Notes: generated by a model not told the origin, from the sequence alone. A stretch of 33,355 nucleotides of DNA from Phycisphaerae bacterium (GCA_035384605.1 DAOOIV010000058.1:1-33355); one strand, 5' to 3'. Shown: positions 16,073 through 25,401, numbered from the stretch's first letter. A program made the numbers and translations.

Positions 16073-16894
16073 ATGGAGCGCAACATCCGATTCCTGATCG
16101 CCTACGACGGCACGGATTTTCACGGATGGCAGAAGCAGCCGGAGATGCGAACCGTCCAGGATGTTGTTGAGCAGGCCACGCGCCGCGTGGTCCGCCACCA
16201 GGTGGGGCTCAACGCCGCAGGCCGAACCGACGCGGGCGTCCATGCGGCGGGTCAGCAGGCGAATTTCGAAACCACGTGTGAGATTCCGCTGATCAACCTC
16301 CGAAGGGCCATCGGTTCACGTCTGCCGAAAGACGTCTCTCTGCTGCACGTCTCGGAGGTTCCCCTGGGTTTTCGGTGCTCGCAGGACGCGGTATCGAAGC
16401 TTTATCGCTACCGCATTTACAATGCGACGCGCCGACCGGTGCAGGAGCATCTGCAGCGATACACTTACCACTTCTGGAACGAACTTGACACGATGCGCAT
16501 GCAGGAAGCGGCGAACCGTCTCGTCGGCACACATGATTTCGCCGGCTTCGCCAGCAAAGGCAGCGAGCGGGAAACGACCGTCCGAACCATCTTGCAGGCG
16601 AGTGTTTCCCGCCGATACGATGAGATCCTGATCGACGTCGAAGGGACGGGCTTTCTGTACAATCAGGTGCGGAACATGGTGGGCACGCTGCTGGAAATCG
16701 GTCGTGGACGCTGGGCCCCCCAACGAATCGACGAGATCCTGGCCGCCCGCGACAGACGATTGGCGGGGCCGACCGCACCGGCCAGGGGGTTGTGCCTTCA
16801 GTGGGTCAAATACGATCTTACGCGACCGCCCGGCTGGAAAGGGCTCGGCATCACTTCCGTTCCGGACGAGCCTGCTGCCGCGGAGAACTCATGA
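16073..16894 (+). CDS. truA: tRNA pseudouridine(38-40) synthase
   Basis: A 273-residue enzyme that converts uridines 38-40 in the tRNA anticodon arm to pseudouridine. It begins RFLIAYDGTDFHGWQKQP, has the catalytic Asp in AGRTDAGVHA, and the FLYNQVRNMVGTLLEIG motif near the C-terminus, all family hallmarks. Length is normal. It lies 10 bp after the sigma factor and overlaps the next gene by 4 bp (ATGA), so the three genes are probably one operon. Confidence 0.96.
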   Translation: MERNIRFLIAYDGTDFHGWQKQPEMRTVQDVVEQATRRVVRHQVGLNAAGRTDAGVHAAGQQANFETTCEIPLINLRRAIGSRLPKDVSLLHVSEVPLGFRCSQDAVSKLYRYRIYNATRRPVQEHLQRYTYHFWNELDTMRMQEAANRLVGTHDFAGFASKGSERETTVRTILQASVSRRYDEILIDVEGTGFLYNQVRNMVGTLLEIGRGRWAPQRIDEILAARDRRLAGPTAPARGLCLQWVKYDLTRPPGWKGLGITSVPDEPAAAENS

Positions 16895-18051
16895 ACGTCT
16901 GCCATGTCATCACCCGACTGATCATCGGCGGAGCACAGGAAAACACGCTGCTGACCTGTGAAGGATTGACGCGACGAGGCCACAAGGTCACATTGGCCGT
17001 CGGTCCTGACACCGGCCCGGAGGGCTCGCTCTTCGAAGAGACTCGGGCGCGCGGCTATGACGTTCGGATCATACCGGCGATGCACCGTGCGGTTCGCCCC
17101 TTTGCCGACCTGGCCGCTTGTCGGCAACTGTGGACGCTTTTTGACAAGCTGTGCCCGGACGTCGTCCACACACATAGCAGCAAGGCCGGCATCCTGGGCC
17201 GCTGGGCCGCCCACCGGGTCGGAGTACCCATCATCGTCCACACCATTCACGGGATGAGCTTCAATCGCACTCAGCCTGCTCCGATTCGCTCCCTGTATCG
17301 TTTCCTGGAGCGTCGATGTGCTCGGTATACCGACGCCCTGATCGGCGTGGCCGAGGCCATGATACGCCAGTCCGTCGAGGCCGGCATTGCTTCGCCCGAC
17401 CGGTTTGTGACCATTTACTCCGGCATGAGAACCGAGTGGTATGACCCCGCAAGACATGACCGTCAGGCAATCAGGCAACAATGGGGTTTCGGCGAGGACT
17501 GCGTGGTCTTCGGCACCGTCGCTCGGTTGTTTCGCAACAAGGGATATGAACAGCTCATTCCCGCAATGGCGGAGGCTTCCCGCCGCTGCCCCAGCCTGCG
17601 CTTTGTGTGGGTCGGCGACGGATCTCAGCGAAGCGAATATGAATCGCAACTGCTGCGCCTTGGCCTGACCAACCGAGTCCGCCTGACAGGCCTTGTGCCG
17701 CCGCTTGAGGTGGCCCGCCTGCTGGCCGGTATGGATGCCGTGGTCCACGCCTCCCAGTGGGAAGGGCTGCCGAGAGTAGTCGTGCAGGGCCTGATCATGT
17801 CCAAACCGGTGATCAGCTTCGATATCGACGGAGCGCCCGAGGTGGTTTTGCCGGATCAGACAGGCCTGCTTGTGCCCTTGAACGATATTCAGGGGCTTGC
17901 CGAAGCGATGGTAAGACTCGCCGGCGATGCCGCCATGCGTGACCGAATGGGCCGCGCCGGTCGTGAATGGTGCCTCCGCCGTTTCGACCACGAACGCATG
18001 GTCGATGACATCGAATCGCTTTATAAGAAGCTGGCCGACCGACGCAGGTAG
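16891..18051 (+). CDS. GT4-type glycosyltransferase
   Basis: A 386-residue cytoplasmic glycosyltransferase of the GT-B fold. The N-terminal domain starts VCHVITRLIIGGAQENTL, with the GGAQ loop typical of GT4 enzymes, and contains DVVHTHSSKAGILGR. The C-terminal domain has the donor-binding EGLPRVVVQGLIMSKPVI segment (~290-310) with the nearby APEVV. Such enzymes build exopolysaccharide, lipopolysaccharide or glycolipids; the acceptor is not evident. The ATG at 16891 overlaps the truA stop and has GGAG 7 nt upstream. It converges with rplT. Confidence 0.9.
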   Translation: MNVCHVITRLIIGGAQENTLLTCEGLTRRGHKVTLAVGPDTGPEGSLFEETRARGYDVRIIPAMHRAVRPFADLAACRQLWTLFDKLCPDVVHTHSSKAGILGRWAAHRVGVPIIVHTIHGMSFNRTQPAPIRSLYRFLERRCARYTDALIGVAEAMIRQSVEAGIASPDRFVTIYSGMRTEWYDPARHDRQAIRQQWGFGEDCVVFGTVARLFRNKGYEQLIPAMAEASRRCPSLRFVWVGDGSQRSEYESQLLRLGLTNRVRLTGLVPPLEVARLLAGMDAVVHASQWEGLPRVVVQGLIMSKPVISFDIDGAPEVVLPDQTGLLVPLNDIQGLAEAMVRLAGDAAMRDRMGRAGREWCLRRFDHERMVDDIESLYKKLADRRR

Positions 18052-18080
18052 CGCCGATCGGCCCGCAAATGATCGTGAAG

Positions 18081-18110
18081 AAACGTCCGCCCGGCACGGG
18101 AACGGCGTTT
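18081..18110. terminator. Possible bidirectional terminator between GT4 and rplT
   Basis: AAACGTC (18081-18087) can pair with GGCGTTT (18104-18110), including one G-U pair, around a GC-rich loop. T-runs are short on both sides and the element touches the rplT stop codon, so this is tentative. Confidence 0.3.
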
Positions 18111-18456
18111 ATGCCTTGGCCAGCGCGACGATCTTGTCAAACGCGGCCTGGTCATGAATCGCCAGCTCGCTGAGCATCTTGCGGTTCAGGATGACATTGG
18201 CCTTCTTCAGGCCGCTCATGAATCGCGAGTAGCTGATCCCCCGGGCGCGGCACGCGGCGGTCAGCCGGGTCACCCACAATGAGCGGAACTCCCGCTTCCT
18301 GGCTCGCCGATCGCGAAACGCGTACTGGCCGGCACGGGTCAGCGCGTTCTTCATCGTCCGGGTCAGCTTGCTGCGAGCGGCGCGATAACCCTTCGTCGCG
18401 GCGCGGAGCCTTCGTTTGCGCCTCGCCCTAGCGGCTCCACAAGTTGCACGTGGCAT
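18109..18456 (-). CDS. rplT: 50S ribosomal protein L20
   Basis: A 115-residue very basic protein with the L20 pattern: MPRATCG start, RRKRRLRAATKGYRAARSK, FRSLWVTRLTAACRARGISY, and an N-terminal extension that enters the 50S core in known structures. The ATG at 18456 has AGGAG 8 nt upstream; longer frames to 18516 are not L20-like. It follows rpmI by 72 bp, the usual rpmI-rplT pair, but infC does not precede them. L20 often represses its own operon; I did not identify a leader pseudoknot. Confidence 0.96.
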   Translation of the reverse strand: MPRATCGAARARRKRRLRAATKGYRAARSKLTRTMKNALTRAGQYAFRDRRARKREFRSLWVTRLTAACRARGISYSRFMSGLKKANVILNRKMLSELAIHDQAAFDKIVALAKA

Positions 18457-18528
18457 TCTCGGTCTCCTGCGTCGATCGCCCCACCAACACCAGGCCGGAT
18501 GGCGACCTTCTGGCAATCCTCACGTTCG

Positions 18529-18723
18529 TCACTTGCCCAGAACGAAGAGAACCTTGCGGGCGTCGGCCTTCGGCATGAGCGCCGCTTTCTTAAGGCGGCG
18601 GAGACGACGACCAGACCGACCGCTCAGCAGGTGTCCGGCGAACGCCTTGCGGCGCTTGACCTTGCCTCTGGCGGTGACCTTGACCCGCTTATCTAAACCC
18701 TTGTGTCTCTTCATTTTGGGCAT
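18529..18723 (-). CDS. rpmI: 50S ribosomal protein L35
   Basis: A 64-residue basic protein starting MPKMKRHKGLDKRVKVTARG, with the typical L35 GKVKRRKAFAGHLL segment. The ATG at 18723 is chosen from the conserved N-terminus; the open frame to 18798 would add unrelated residues. It is followed by rplT. The gene upstream is an acylphosphatase, so the canonical infC-rpmI-rplT order is broken. Confidence 0.95.
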   Translation of the reverse strand: MPKMKRHKGLDKRVKVTARGKVKRRKAFAGHLLSGRSGRRLRRLKKAALMPKADARKVLFVLGK

Positions 18724-18770
18724 GACGGACCCATCCTGGTTTTCAAAACAAGTCGAAAAGCAATCTTCGG

Positions 18771-18798
18771 ATTGTACCGCAAACCCGAAAAAACGCAA
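18771..18798 (-). promoter_or_regulatory. Candidate promoter of rpmI-rplT
   Basis: On the minus strand TTGCGT (18798-18793), a 16 bp spacer and TACAAT (18776-18771). Transcription would start about 40 nt before rpmI, inside the gap after the acylphosphatase gene. Confidence 0.45.
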
Positions 18799-18811
18799 AC
18801 AACTCGCCGGG

Positions 18812-19099
18812 CTAGAACCGGATGGAAAACTTACGGTGGCACCCGGTGGCCGGCGCGTCCTGCCGCTGTCGACTGCGGATGTAGCCAGCCATGCACTCTT
18901 CTACCGCATCGAGGAACCGCTCGACCTCAGGTCGGAGGCCCTCCGCCACCAGTTCCACCCGTCCATCGGGAAGGTTTCGGACGTAGCCGGTCACCTCGTA
19001 GTCGCGCGCCACCCGCTCGGTCCGATATCTGAAGCCCACCCCCTGGACGGCCCCCGCAAAAAGCACGGTGCAACAGACGCGATCCTGGGAATCGGCCAT
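18812..19099 (-). CDS. acyP: Acylphosphatase
   Basis: A 95-residue small enzyme that hydrolyses acyl phosphates. The signature GAVQGVGFRYRT holds the catalytic Arg (residue 24), and GYVRNLPDGRVEL holds the catalytic Asn (residue 42). Length is normal with a short polar C-terminal tail. It lies 60 bp downstream of the DUF4340 gene on the same strand and could be read through from that operon; no strong Shine-Dalgarno precedes the ATG. Confidence 0.92.
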   Translation of the reverse strand: MADSQDRVCCTVLFAGAVQGVGFRYRTERVARDYEVTGYVRNLPDGRVELVAEGLRPEVERFLDAVEECMAGYIRSRQRQDAPATGCHRKFSIRF

Positions 19100-19159
19100 G
19101 ACTCAGGCCCCCGGCAACAAGGGCCCCAACAGGCCCCCCGTGGCTCTGACGGTGGCGTT

Positions 19160-21829
19160 TTACGAGGCCTTTTTCTCGAAGTCGTCGAGCTTCTTAGTGA
19201 ACTTGTTCACCTGATCGTCCTTGAGTAGGAAAACAGCCTTGCTGCCCGAAAGGACCGCGTAACGGCTCTTGTCGGTATCGCCCGCGGGCCCCGTGGGGGA
19301 GAGCAGGATCTCGATCCGCCTGCCGCCGTCGGCCACCAGCGAGACGCGATCAACCTGCCCGGTCAGTCCGTACTTGGCCAAGTCGTCCGCCTGGTATGCC
19401 ACATAACGATGCGTCTTGAGGTCGCGAACGGCGTTCAGAACCTCATCAATCTTGGTCTTGTCAATCGGCAGGACCGGATCGGCCACATAGGTCCACTCGT
19501 CCCCGGACTTACGGAAGCTGAGTTCACTGCCGCCAACCACCAGCGTCAGATCGGTTACCGTCGCGGTATCCAGCCTGGCCACCTGACGATCGTGCATCTC
19601 CGCGGTGGCATCGTCATAGATCTTGTTTTCCAACTCGTAAACGAGATCGCGATCCTCACGGCACGCGTAAGTCTTGCCGCCCTTTTGACTGAGCACCAGG
19701 CGATGGATTGTCGGCGGTGGAGGAGGCGGCTCAGGCTGACTGGCGGCAGGCTGCTCCTCGGCCGTCCGGCTCTCGGCTGCCTTCCGCTCGGCAACGAGCT
19801 TCTCCAGCATTTCCGTCGCCTTCGGATTCCGTTGGTCGTCCGGCAGGCTCTTCTGGAATTCCAGCAACTCTTCCGGAGACATTCCCGGAGCGTACTTGGC
19901 CGGCTTGGTGGCAGCGGGTTGCGATGCCGGTTGAGTAGCCTCCGCTTTCTCCTTGGCGATCATGTCTTTGAGCATTTCGATTGCCAGCGGATTCTGCTTC
20001 TCCTTGGGAAGAGTCAGCGTATAATCCAGCAAGTCCTGGAGCGTCGGCTTTTTGCCCGCTTGCGTCGTTGCCGGTTTCGTGGTCGCCGGTTTTGTCGTTG
20101 CCGGGGCCGAGGAGGCCACCTTGACCTTCGGGTCCGCGGTGAGCGGCTCCACGTAGACTGCCAGCGTCACTGTGGGCGAGTCCAATCCGAAAGCTTTCTT
20201 GTCTTTGCCGACGATGCCCTTGGCTCGCAGGGTCGACAGATCCTGCGTCAGGTTCCGAGCTGCGTCCGCGTCCACAGAAGCCTGAACGGGACTGATCATC
20301 GACCAGATGTTCTTCTCCTGCTTGAGAACGACGGTTTCGGCCCCGGCACGGGCGATTTCGAGTCTCGTCGCGCGCTCGCGCGGGAACTCCAGTATCTGAC
20401 GGTCGCCGTAGGCAATTGGCCCGGCCAGCAACTGCGTCACCTGGTCCTCGCGGACGGCGGCCACGGCGTCTTCGGCGGCGTTCTTGACGTAGACCATTTT
20501 GCCGCTGGAACTCTCCGGTCCGACCAGCACGGTAACGGGATTGGCCTCGCCTTCCTGGGTGACCGTGACGGCGGCCCGCGGATTGTTCCAGTCGAGCGGC
20601 ATCAGCAGCTTCGAGGTATCGACAAAGTCGACGGCTTTCAAATCCGCCAGGGCCTTGATCAGATCAGACACTGCGGTCGCATCGCTGGCCGTCCCGTCGG
20701 CAAACGACCACTTGCCTTGCTGCTTGACCAGCGTCATCTCGCCATCCGGGGTTTTGCTGACCACTCTGATCACCTTCGCGCTCTCAACCTTGGCCAGCGT
20801 CTTGTCTCGCAGATCGGAGACCTTCTTGGCAAAATTGTCCACCGTGCCGGCGTTCAGCGTGAACACCCACGGCGCCGACTTGAGGCGGGCGTAGTACTTG
20901 TTTTCGCCGGTCGACCCGCCGACCAGGAGCACATTCTCGACTTCCTCCGTCGAAGGTTGGGTGTCGGCCGGCTTGGTGTCGGGATCACCCGGCTTGGCCT
21001 TGGGCGGCACCGTCCTGGTGCTCTTGAGCGTCAGAGTCAACCTCGGCTCATCCAGCCCGTACACCTTGTAACTGGCGGGCGTGTCGTCTACGAAATCCGC
21101 GACATACAAGCTGATCAACGGGTTGGCGACGTTGGTTTCGACCGCGCTCTTGTCCGCCCGGCCCCGCTCGGGCTGCTCGATCAGCCAGTCGGAGCCGCTC
21201 TTCACCAGCTTGTAGGCCGACAAGCCGGATGCGGTGATCTCCTTCACATCGTCCAGTTTGACATTCACGACCCGCTTGTTGCGATAGTTCGAGATCTTCT
21301 TGTCAAATGCATCGGAGAGGCTCTCCTGCGACTCATAGATCACATCGGAGCCGCCCTTTTTCACGAAGTTGCCCCGGCCGGTGGGCAAGCTGTTGCCGAC
21401 GACCAGTTCGGCCAGCACCTTGTCTTCCTTCATGAGTTTGACGGTCGCGACAGGGTTGTTGAATCGCGTGGCATTGTCATCCGGGCGATTCTTGTCACCG
21501 ACCGGATACTCCTTGAGGTACTTCAGGTTCCCGATCTTATCGATGATGTTGTTGGTGATTTCCCACTCCGTCGCCGGGGCGGTAGTCGGCGCATGCATCA
21601 TCCATCCGTCGGTTTCCTTTTTGAACACACGGGGAGACTGCTCCCCGCGGACCAGCACCTCAACACGATCCACGTCGGCCGGCTTGGGGTCAAACATCGC
21701 CTTGGCGGTGGTCTTGGGCTCCTCGACCGGCCCGCTCACGGGAGTCTCCCACGGCTTGACAACGAAGAACAGACACGCCGCCACAGCCACGGCCAGAATC
21801 GCCAGTATAAGTGTTGTCTTGGTATTCAT
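19160..21829 (-). CDS. DUF4340 protein with Ala/Thr/Pro-rich repeat insert
   Basis: An 889-residue protein with one N-terminal membrane helix (TTLILAILAVAVAACLFFVV, residues 5-24) and a long extracytoplasmic part. Several segments such as WSMISPVQASVDADAARNL and DADAARNLTQDLSTLRAKG are typical of DUF4340, a domain found beside Gld-type ABC transporters. An insert at about 571-707 contains TTKPATTKPATT-type low complexity and two similar helical modules (597-631 LQDLLDYTLTLPKEKQNPLA..., 652-686 PEELLEFQKSLPDDQRNPKA...), then a Pro-run. It starts 6 bp after the GldG-like gene stop, so the genes are cotranscribed. Confidence 0.87.
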   Translation of the reverse strand: MNTKTTLILAILAVAVAACLFFVVKPWETPVSGPVEEPKTTAKAMFDPKPADVDRVEVLVRGEQSPRVFKKETDGWMMHAPTTAPATEWEITNNIIDKIGNLKYLKEYPVGDKNRPDDNATRFNNPVATVKLMKEDKVLAELVVGNSLPTGRGNFVKKGGSDVIYESQESLSDAFDKKISNYRNKRVVNVKLDDVKEITASGLSAYKLVKSGSDWLIEQPERGRADKSAVETNVANPLISLYVADFVDDTPASYKVYGLDEPRLTLTLKSTRTVPPKAKPGDPDTKPADTQPSTEEVENVLLVGGSTGENKYYARLKSAPWVFTLNAGTVDNFAKKVSDLRDKTLAKVESAKVIRVVSKTPDGEMTLVKQQGKWSFADGTASDATAVSDLIKALADLKAVDFVDTSKLLMPLDWNNPRAAVTVTQEGEANPVTVLVGPESSSGKMVYVKNAAEDAVAAVREDQVTQLLAGPIAYGDRQILEFPRERATRLEIARAGAETVVLKQEKNIWSMISPVQASVDADAARNLTQDLSTLRAKGIVGKDKKAFGLDSPTVTLAVYVEPLTADPKVKVASSAPATTKPATTKPATTQAGKKPTLQDLLDYTLTLPKEKQNPLAIEMLKDMIAKEKAEATQPASQPAATKPAKYAPGMSPEELLEFQKSLPDDQRNPKATEMLEKLVAERKAAESRTAEEQPAASQPEPPPPPPTIHRLVLSQKGGKTYACREDRDLVYELENKIYDDATAEMHDRQVARLDTATVTDLTLVVGGSELSFRKSGDEWTYVADPVLPIDKTKIDEVLNAVRDLKTHRYVAYQADDLAKYGLTGQVDRVSLVADGGRRIEILLSPTGPAGDTDKSRYAVLSGSKAVFLLKDDQVNKFTKKLDDFEKKAS

Positions 21830-21835
21830 GGCGTC

Positions 21836-24586
21836 TTACTTGCTCCGTACAAGCATGACCACGATCCCTGCCACGAAAACGATCGCCGCCCAGACCATCG
21901 TCACGGTCAATACCTTCGTCTGGGTTCCCGCCTTCAGCACCGGCACCAAGGGAATCTGCGACGGGCCGGATGCGATCATTTCTTCCTGATTGCAGAGCCA
22001 CAGAACGGCATTGACAAACAGATCCGCGTTCTCGGTCGGTGGCGGATCGGTCTGGAACCGGGCGCGCTTGCCCTCGCCCAGGAACCGTGGCACGCGCCGC
22101 GTTAGATGCCAGTCCGTCAGAGATGCCCCGGTTCCGAGCACGACGACCCGGCTCTTAGGCTCGTTCTCACCGAAAGACTTCTCGATGGCCAAGGCAACCG
22201 AGAACGGCGGTTTCCAGATCGAATCCGGATCATCCCGGAACTGGCTCCGGTTCTCGCCGGTTGACAAGGCTTTGCTGATCATTTGAATGCCTTTGTCGCT
22301 GAACGCCCAGATGTAGTTCAAAACCGCCGGGACCTCCAGGATCGTGGAAACGCTCACGTCGGCCGGCGGCTCCTGCCCCTTGACCTTTGTGACCGGGCAG
22401 ACGTCGTTCATCAGCATTCGCCGGGCCTTGAGCGGCGCTCCGATGGGCTGATCGGAAAAACTGCTAAGCTGCATATGGCCGACCTGCTCGATATCAATGC
22501 CGAACAGCGTCGGGTCATGAGTGTCGGGCAGCACTCGAAGCAACCGATAAGACTGGTGTACTTCAACGCCGTAGTTTTTGCTGAGGATGTCGCCGTAGGC
22601 ATAAGGGCCGACCGGCTCCGGGCCAAACCAACTCATTCGTGGGATGACCCACGTGGCCAAGAAAATCGCCTTGGACCCCGCGGTCAGAAGGGGGCGTATC
22701 TTCTCAAGCTGCTCCTCTCCGAAACCCTTCTCCGGCGGCCGACCCATCATCGGATTGGGAGGCGACGTTTCCGCAGGCGGCAGGAAGACATAGATGGCCT
22801 CGGTGCCTTCCTCGGGTTGTGGCCGCTCGGCGTCCGTCCCCTCGGCGCCCAGGTTCCAGTCCTTCACCGCGAAATTCGCCTGTTTGAGTTTGTCCTTCAG
22901 CGTGCTCAACTGTTCGAGCGGGATTCGACCGGTGTTGCGGCCGCCTTGCCCCATCCGTCGGGCCATGGGGTCGGCCTCGGTCTCGTAGGCCACAAAGATC
23001 ACCGTCCCGTATTTCTTCTGGCGGGTCATCGCCAGCAAGGCGCCTGAAATCGCGCTGTCGCCGTCAAACACGCGGGCGGTCCTGCTCTCGTCCATCCGCA
23101 TCCGCATCGTCGGGTCGGCGATGGGCCAGACCTCGTCAAACTTCACCACCCGGACCTGGTCCCCCACCTCGATCACCACGAGGTTCTCGTCCTGCAGCCG
23201 TTCGGCGATCTCATCCAGCTCCAATTTGGGCAGGCTTTCGATCTTCTTGGCGATGTCCGCGATCTTGTCCAGGATTTCCTTGAACATCGTGCCTTCGCTG
23301 CCGCGGGCAAGAAAATCCCTGCTGGCCTGGTCAATACGGGCCCCGTCGTCAAGGATCGCGAGGATGCTGGACTTCCATTCCTTGTCCAGCTTCTGTCCTA
23401 TGTTGCTGGCGATCTGTCGGAGCTGCCTCAACAAGCTCTGAAGCTGGTCCTTGGGTACGTTCGGCGCGGAGAGAACCTGTCGCACGGCCTGCACGTTCTC
23501 GCTGACGCTCTGGGCCGTCTCACTCAGGTTGGCCGACAGGGGCATCTTGGCCACCAGCGGCCCAAGTTGCACGTTAAGCATCCATCGCGGATGCTGCTCG
23601 ATGGCCGGATTGGCCTTCACGAAGGAGTTGACCCTTCCGACTTCCTCCGTGAGCCACCGGCCGAGCGCATTGGAGGCCTTGGCGAAGTCCTGGATCGCCG
23701 GCTTGGGGTCATCCGGAATTGTTGTGTCACTCGGGTCGCCGACGCCGGCGACGAGGTTGGCCAGGAGCTTGTCCAGTTCCTCAAGCTGCTTGCGGGTCTT
23801 GGCCGCGAAATCCGAGTCCTTGTTCGACAGCACGGTTGCCAACGAGTTGATGTCCTTGCACCATTTCTGGGCATCCTCGAGCGTCTGCTTCAACTGGTCG
23901 TTGGTCTGCTTGATCTTGTTGGTGGCTTCCTGGTACTTGGGCATGGCGTCCTGACCTTCAGTCAGGTCCTGGACGTCTCGCCTGGTCTCAGCGATATTCT
24001 CGAGATTGGCCTTGAGGTTCAGATTGATGCGGTTGAGCGAGGAGAATCCGCCGAGCCAGGCGTTGTCGTCGCGCTGGAGGCCCTCGATCTGCGACTGGAG
24101 CGGCGGCAGGGATTGCTGCACGTCTTCCCAAAGGGTCCTGGCGGCGGCGATCACCTCGTTGTGTTTCTCGGCCGCCCCGCCGAACTTGCCCTGGATGCGG
24201 TTGCGCAACGCGAGCTTGTCCGCTGGACTGTAGCAGTGTGTAACCCTCACGCGCTTATCGAACTGAGCGATCTCGTCACAGAGATCCTCGACGCGAGGGA
24301 AATAGGTCTTGCGTTCGTACTCGGGCTCGACCGAGGTGTACACCGTGGTGATGGCAATTTTGTCTCCCTCGATCTGCTTCAAGACGTTTTTGGTCCGCTG
24401 GCTGAGGCGGTAGCTTGATGAACCGGCCGAGAGGTCCCATCGTTTGTTCAGTCTCGGGTCGGTGAACAGGAAATTGATGCCGACCACCACCGCCGCCAGC
24501 AGGAGAATGACGATGAAAACGTTGGTGCCGAAAAACAGGCGCCGGCCCGTGGCACTCATCTCGTGATGCTTGTCGTTTACCGCCAT
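21836..24586 (-). CDS. GldG-like ABC transporter auxiliary protein
   Basis: A 916-residue protein with an N-terminal transmembrane helix (FIVILLLAAVVVGINFLF, ~19-36) and a C-terminal one (VWAAIVFVAGIVVMLV), the plan of GldG/ABC-auxiliary proteins. After the first helix comes YRLSQRTKNVLKQIEGDKIAI, typical of the family. Residues ~130-430 are predominantly charged and helical, likely coiled coil, an enlargement over ordinary GldG. The ATG at 24586 overlaps the permease stop by 10 bp and has GGAG 8 nt upstream. In Bacteroidetes the related GldFG pair is needed for gliding; here the role is unknown. Confidence 0.85.
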   Translation of the reverse strand: MAVNDKHHEMSATGRRLFFGTNVFIVILLLAAVVVGINFLFTDPRLNKRWDLSAGSSSYRLSQRTKNVLKQIEGDKIAITTVYTSVEPEYERKTYFPRVEDLCDEIAQFDKRVRVTHCYSPADKLALRNRIQGKFGGAAEKHNEVIAAARTLWEDVQQSLPPLQSQIEGLQRDDNAWLGGFSSLNRINLNLKANLENIAETRRDVQDLTEGQDAMPKYQEATNKIKQTNDQLKQTLEDAQKWCKDINSLATVLSNKDSDFAAKTRKQLEELDKLLANLVAGVGDPSDTTIPDDPKPAIQDFAKASNALGRWLTEEVGRVNSFVKANPAIEQHPRWMLNVQLGPLVAKMPLSANLSETAQSVSENVQAVRQVLSAPNVPKDQLQSLLRQLRQIASNIGQKLDKEWKSSILAILDDGARIDQASRDFLARGSEGTMFKEILDKIADIAKKIESLPKLELDEIAERLQDENLVVIEVGDQVRVVKFDEVWPIADPTMRMRMDESRTARVFDGDSAISGALLAMTRQKKYGTVIFVAYETEADPMARRMGQGGRNTGRIPLEQLSTLKDKLKQANFAVKDWNLGAEGTDAERPQPEEGTEAIYVFLPPAETSPPNPMMGRPPEKGFGEEQLEKIRPLLTAGSKAIFLATWVIPRMSWFGPEPVGPYAYGDILSKNYGVEVHQSYRLLRVLPDTHDPTLFGIDIEQVGHMQLSSFSDQPIGAPLKARRMLMNDVCPVTKVKGQEPPADVSVSTILEVPAVLNYIWAFSDKGIQMISKALSTGENRSQFRDDPDSIWKPPFSVALAIEKSFGENEPKSRVVVLGTGASLTDWHLTRRVPRFLGEGKRARFQTDPPPTENADLFVNAVLWLCNQEEMIASGPSQIPLVPVLKAGTQTKVLTVTMVWAAIVFVAGIVVMLVRSK

Positions 24587-25347
24587 CGCCGCGACTCCAG
24601 AACCTTGATTGCCAGGAAAAGAAACAGACAGGTGTTCGACACGAAGAACACCACGCTCGCCGAGTCGATCATTCCCTTGTTGCAGTTGGAGAACTGATCG
24701 AGAATGTTCAACGACTTGAGGAACTTGCTGAGCCAGACGTTGGTCACCTGGGCGGTCGCGTACTCCGCCGCGAAACTGAACAGCGAAAGAACCGCCACGG
24801 CGATGATCGCGGCCAGAAGCTGGTGCCGCGTGGTGGCGCTGGCGAACAGTCCGACCGAGATGAACATCGCCCCCAACAGGATCAGACCGATGTAGCCGCT
24901 GACGATCTCCGTCCCGACCGGGTTGGCGTAAATCGTCATCAGGATCAGGTGGGGCACAGTCGTGGCCAACAAGCCGATATAGAAGATCAGGGCCCCGAAG
25001 AACTTGCCGAGAATCACCCCCGCGTCGGTTACCGGGGCGGTCATCAGGGACTCGATCGATCCTGAGGCGAACTCATCGGCCACCGAACGCATGGTAAGCA
25101 ACGGCAGGGCAAATACCAGGAGGCCGGCGATACGCTCAAACAGCAACCGCATGCTCGCCTCGTTGCCCGGCTGAAGCACGTCGGTGGTGAAATACATCCC
25201 CGATAGCACCAGGAACACGAAACCGACAATGTAGGCGATCGGCGAGTAGAACAAAGCCGACAGCTCACGTTCCATCAGCGCGACCACGGCCACGGAGCTG
25301 GTCGCCCCGGCCGCGCTCGGCACCTTCGCTTCATTTTGCTCAGACAT
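24577..25347 (-). CDS. ABC transporter permease (GldF-like)
   Basis: A 256-residue polytopic membrane protein with about six hydrophobic helices, belonging to the ABC-2 permease type. The segment LLTMRSVADEFASGSIESLMTAPV is characteristic of GldF/NosY-like permeases. Its partner ATPase gene lies 54 bp upstream, and its stop overlaps the GldG-like gene. The ATG at 25347 has GAGGA upstream. Substrate unknown. Confidence 0.9.
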   Translation of the reverse strand: MSEQNEAKVPSAAGATSSVAVVALMERELSALFYSPIAYIVGFVFLVLSGMYFTTDVLQPGNEASMRLLFERIAGLLVFALPLLTMRSVADEFASGSIESLMTAPVTDAGVILGKFFGALIFYIGLLATTVPHLILMTIYANPVGTEIVSGYIGLILLGAMFISVGLFASATTRHQLLAAIIAVAVLSLFSFAAEYATAQVTNVWLSKFLKSLNILDQFSNCNKGMIDSASVVFFVSNTCLFLFLAIKVLESRRWR

Positions 25348-25401
25348 AAATGCCCGTCCTCAGTGAAACAGTATGGAAGCAACAGTCAGGCGGCGCGAGC
25401 G

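Noticed and set aside
16798..17991. 397-codon frame on the minus strand
   Set aside because: Antisense shadow of the GT4 glycosyltransferase gene; no family features.
19409..22105. Long 898-codon open frame on the plus strand
   Set aside because: It is antisense to the DUF4340 gene and the start of the GldG-like gene, has no recognisable domain, and is rich in His/Arg/Gly as expected of a GC-rich shadow frame.
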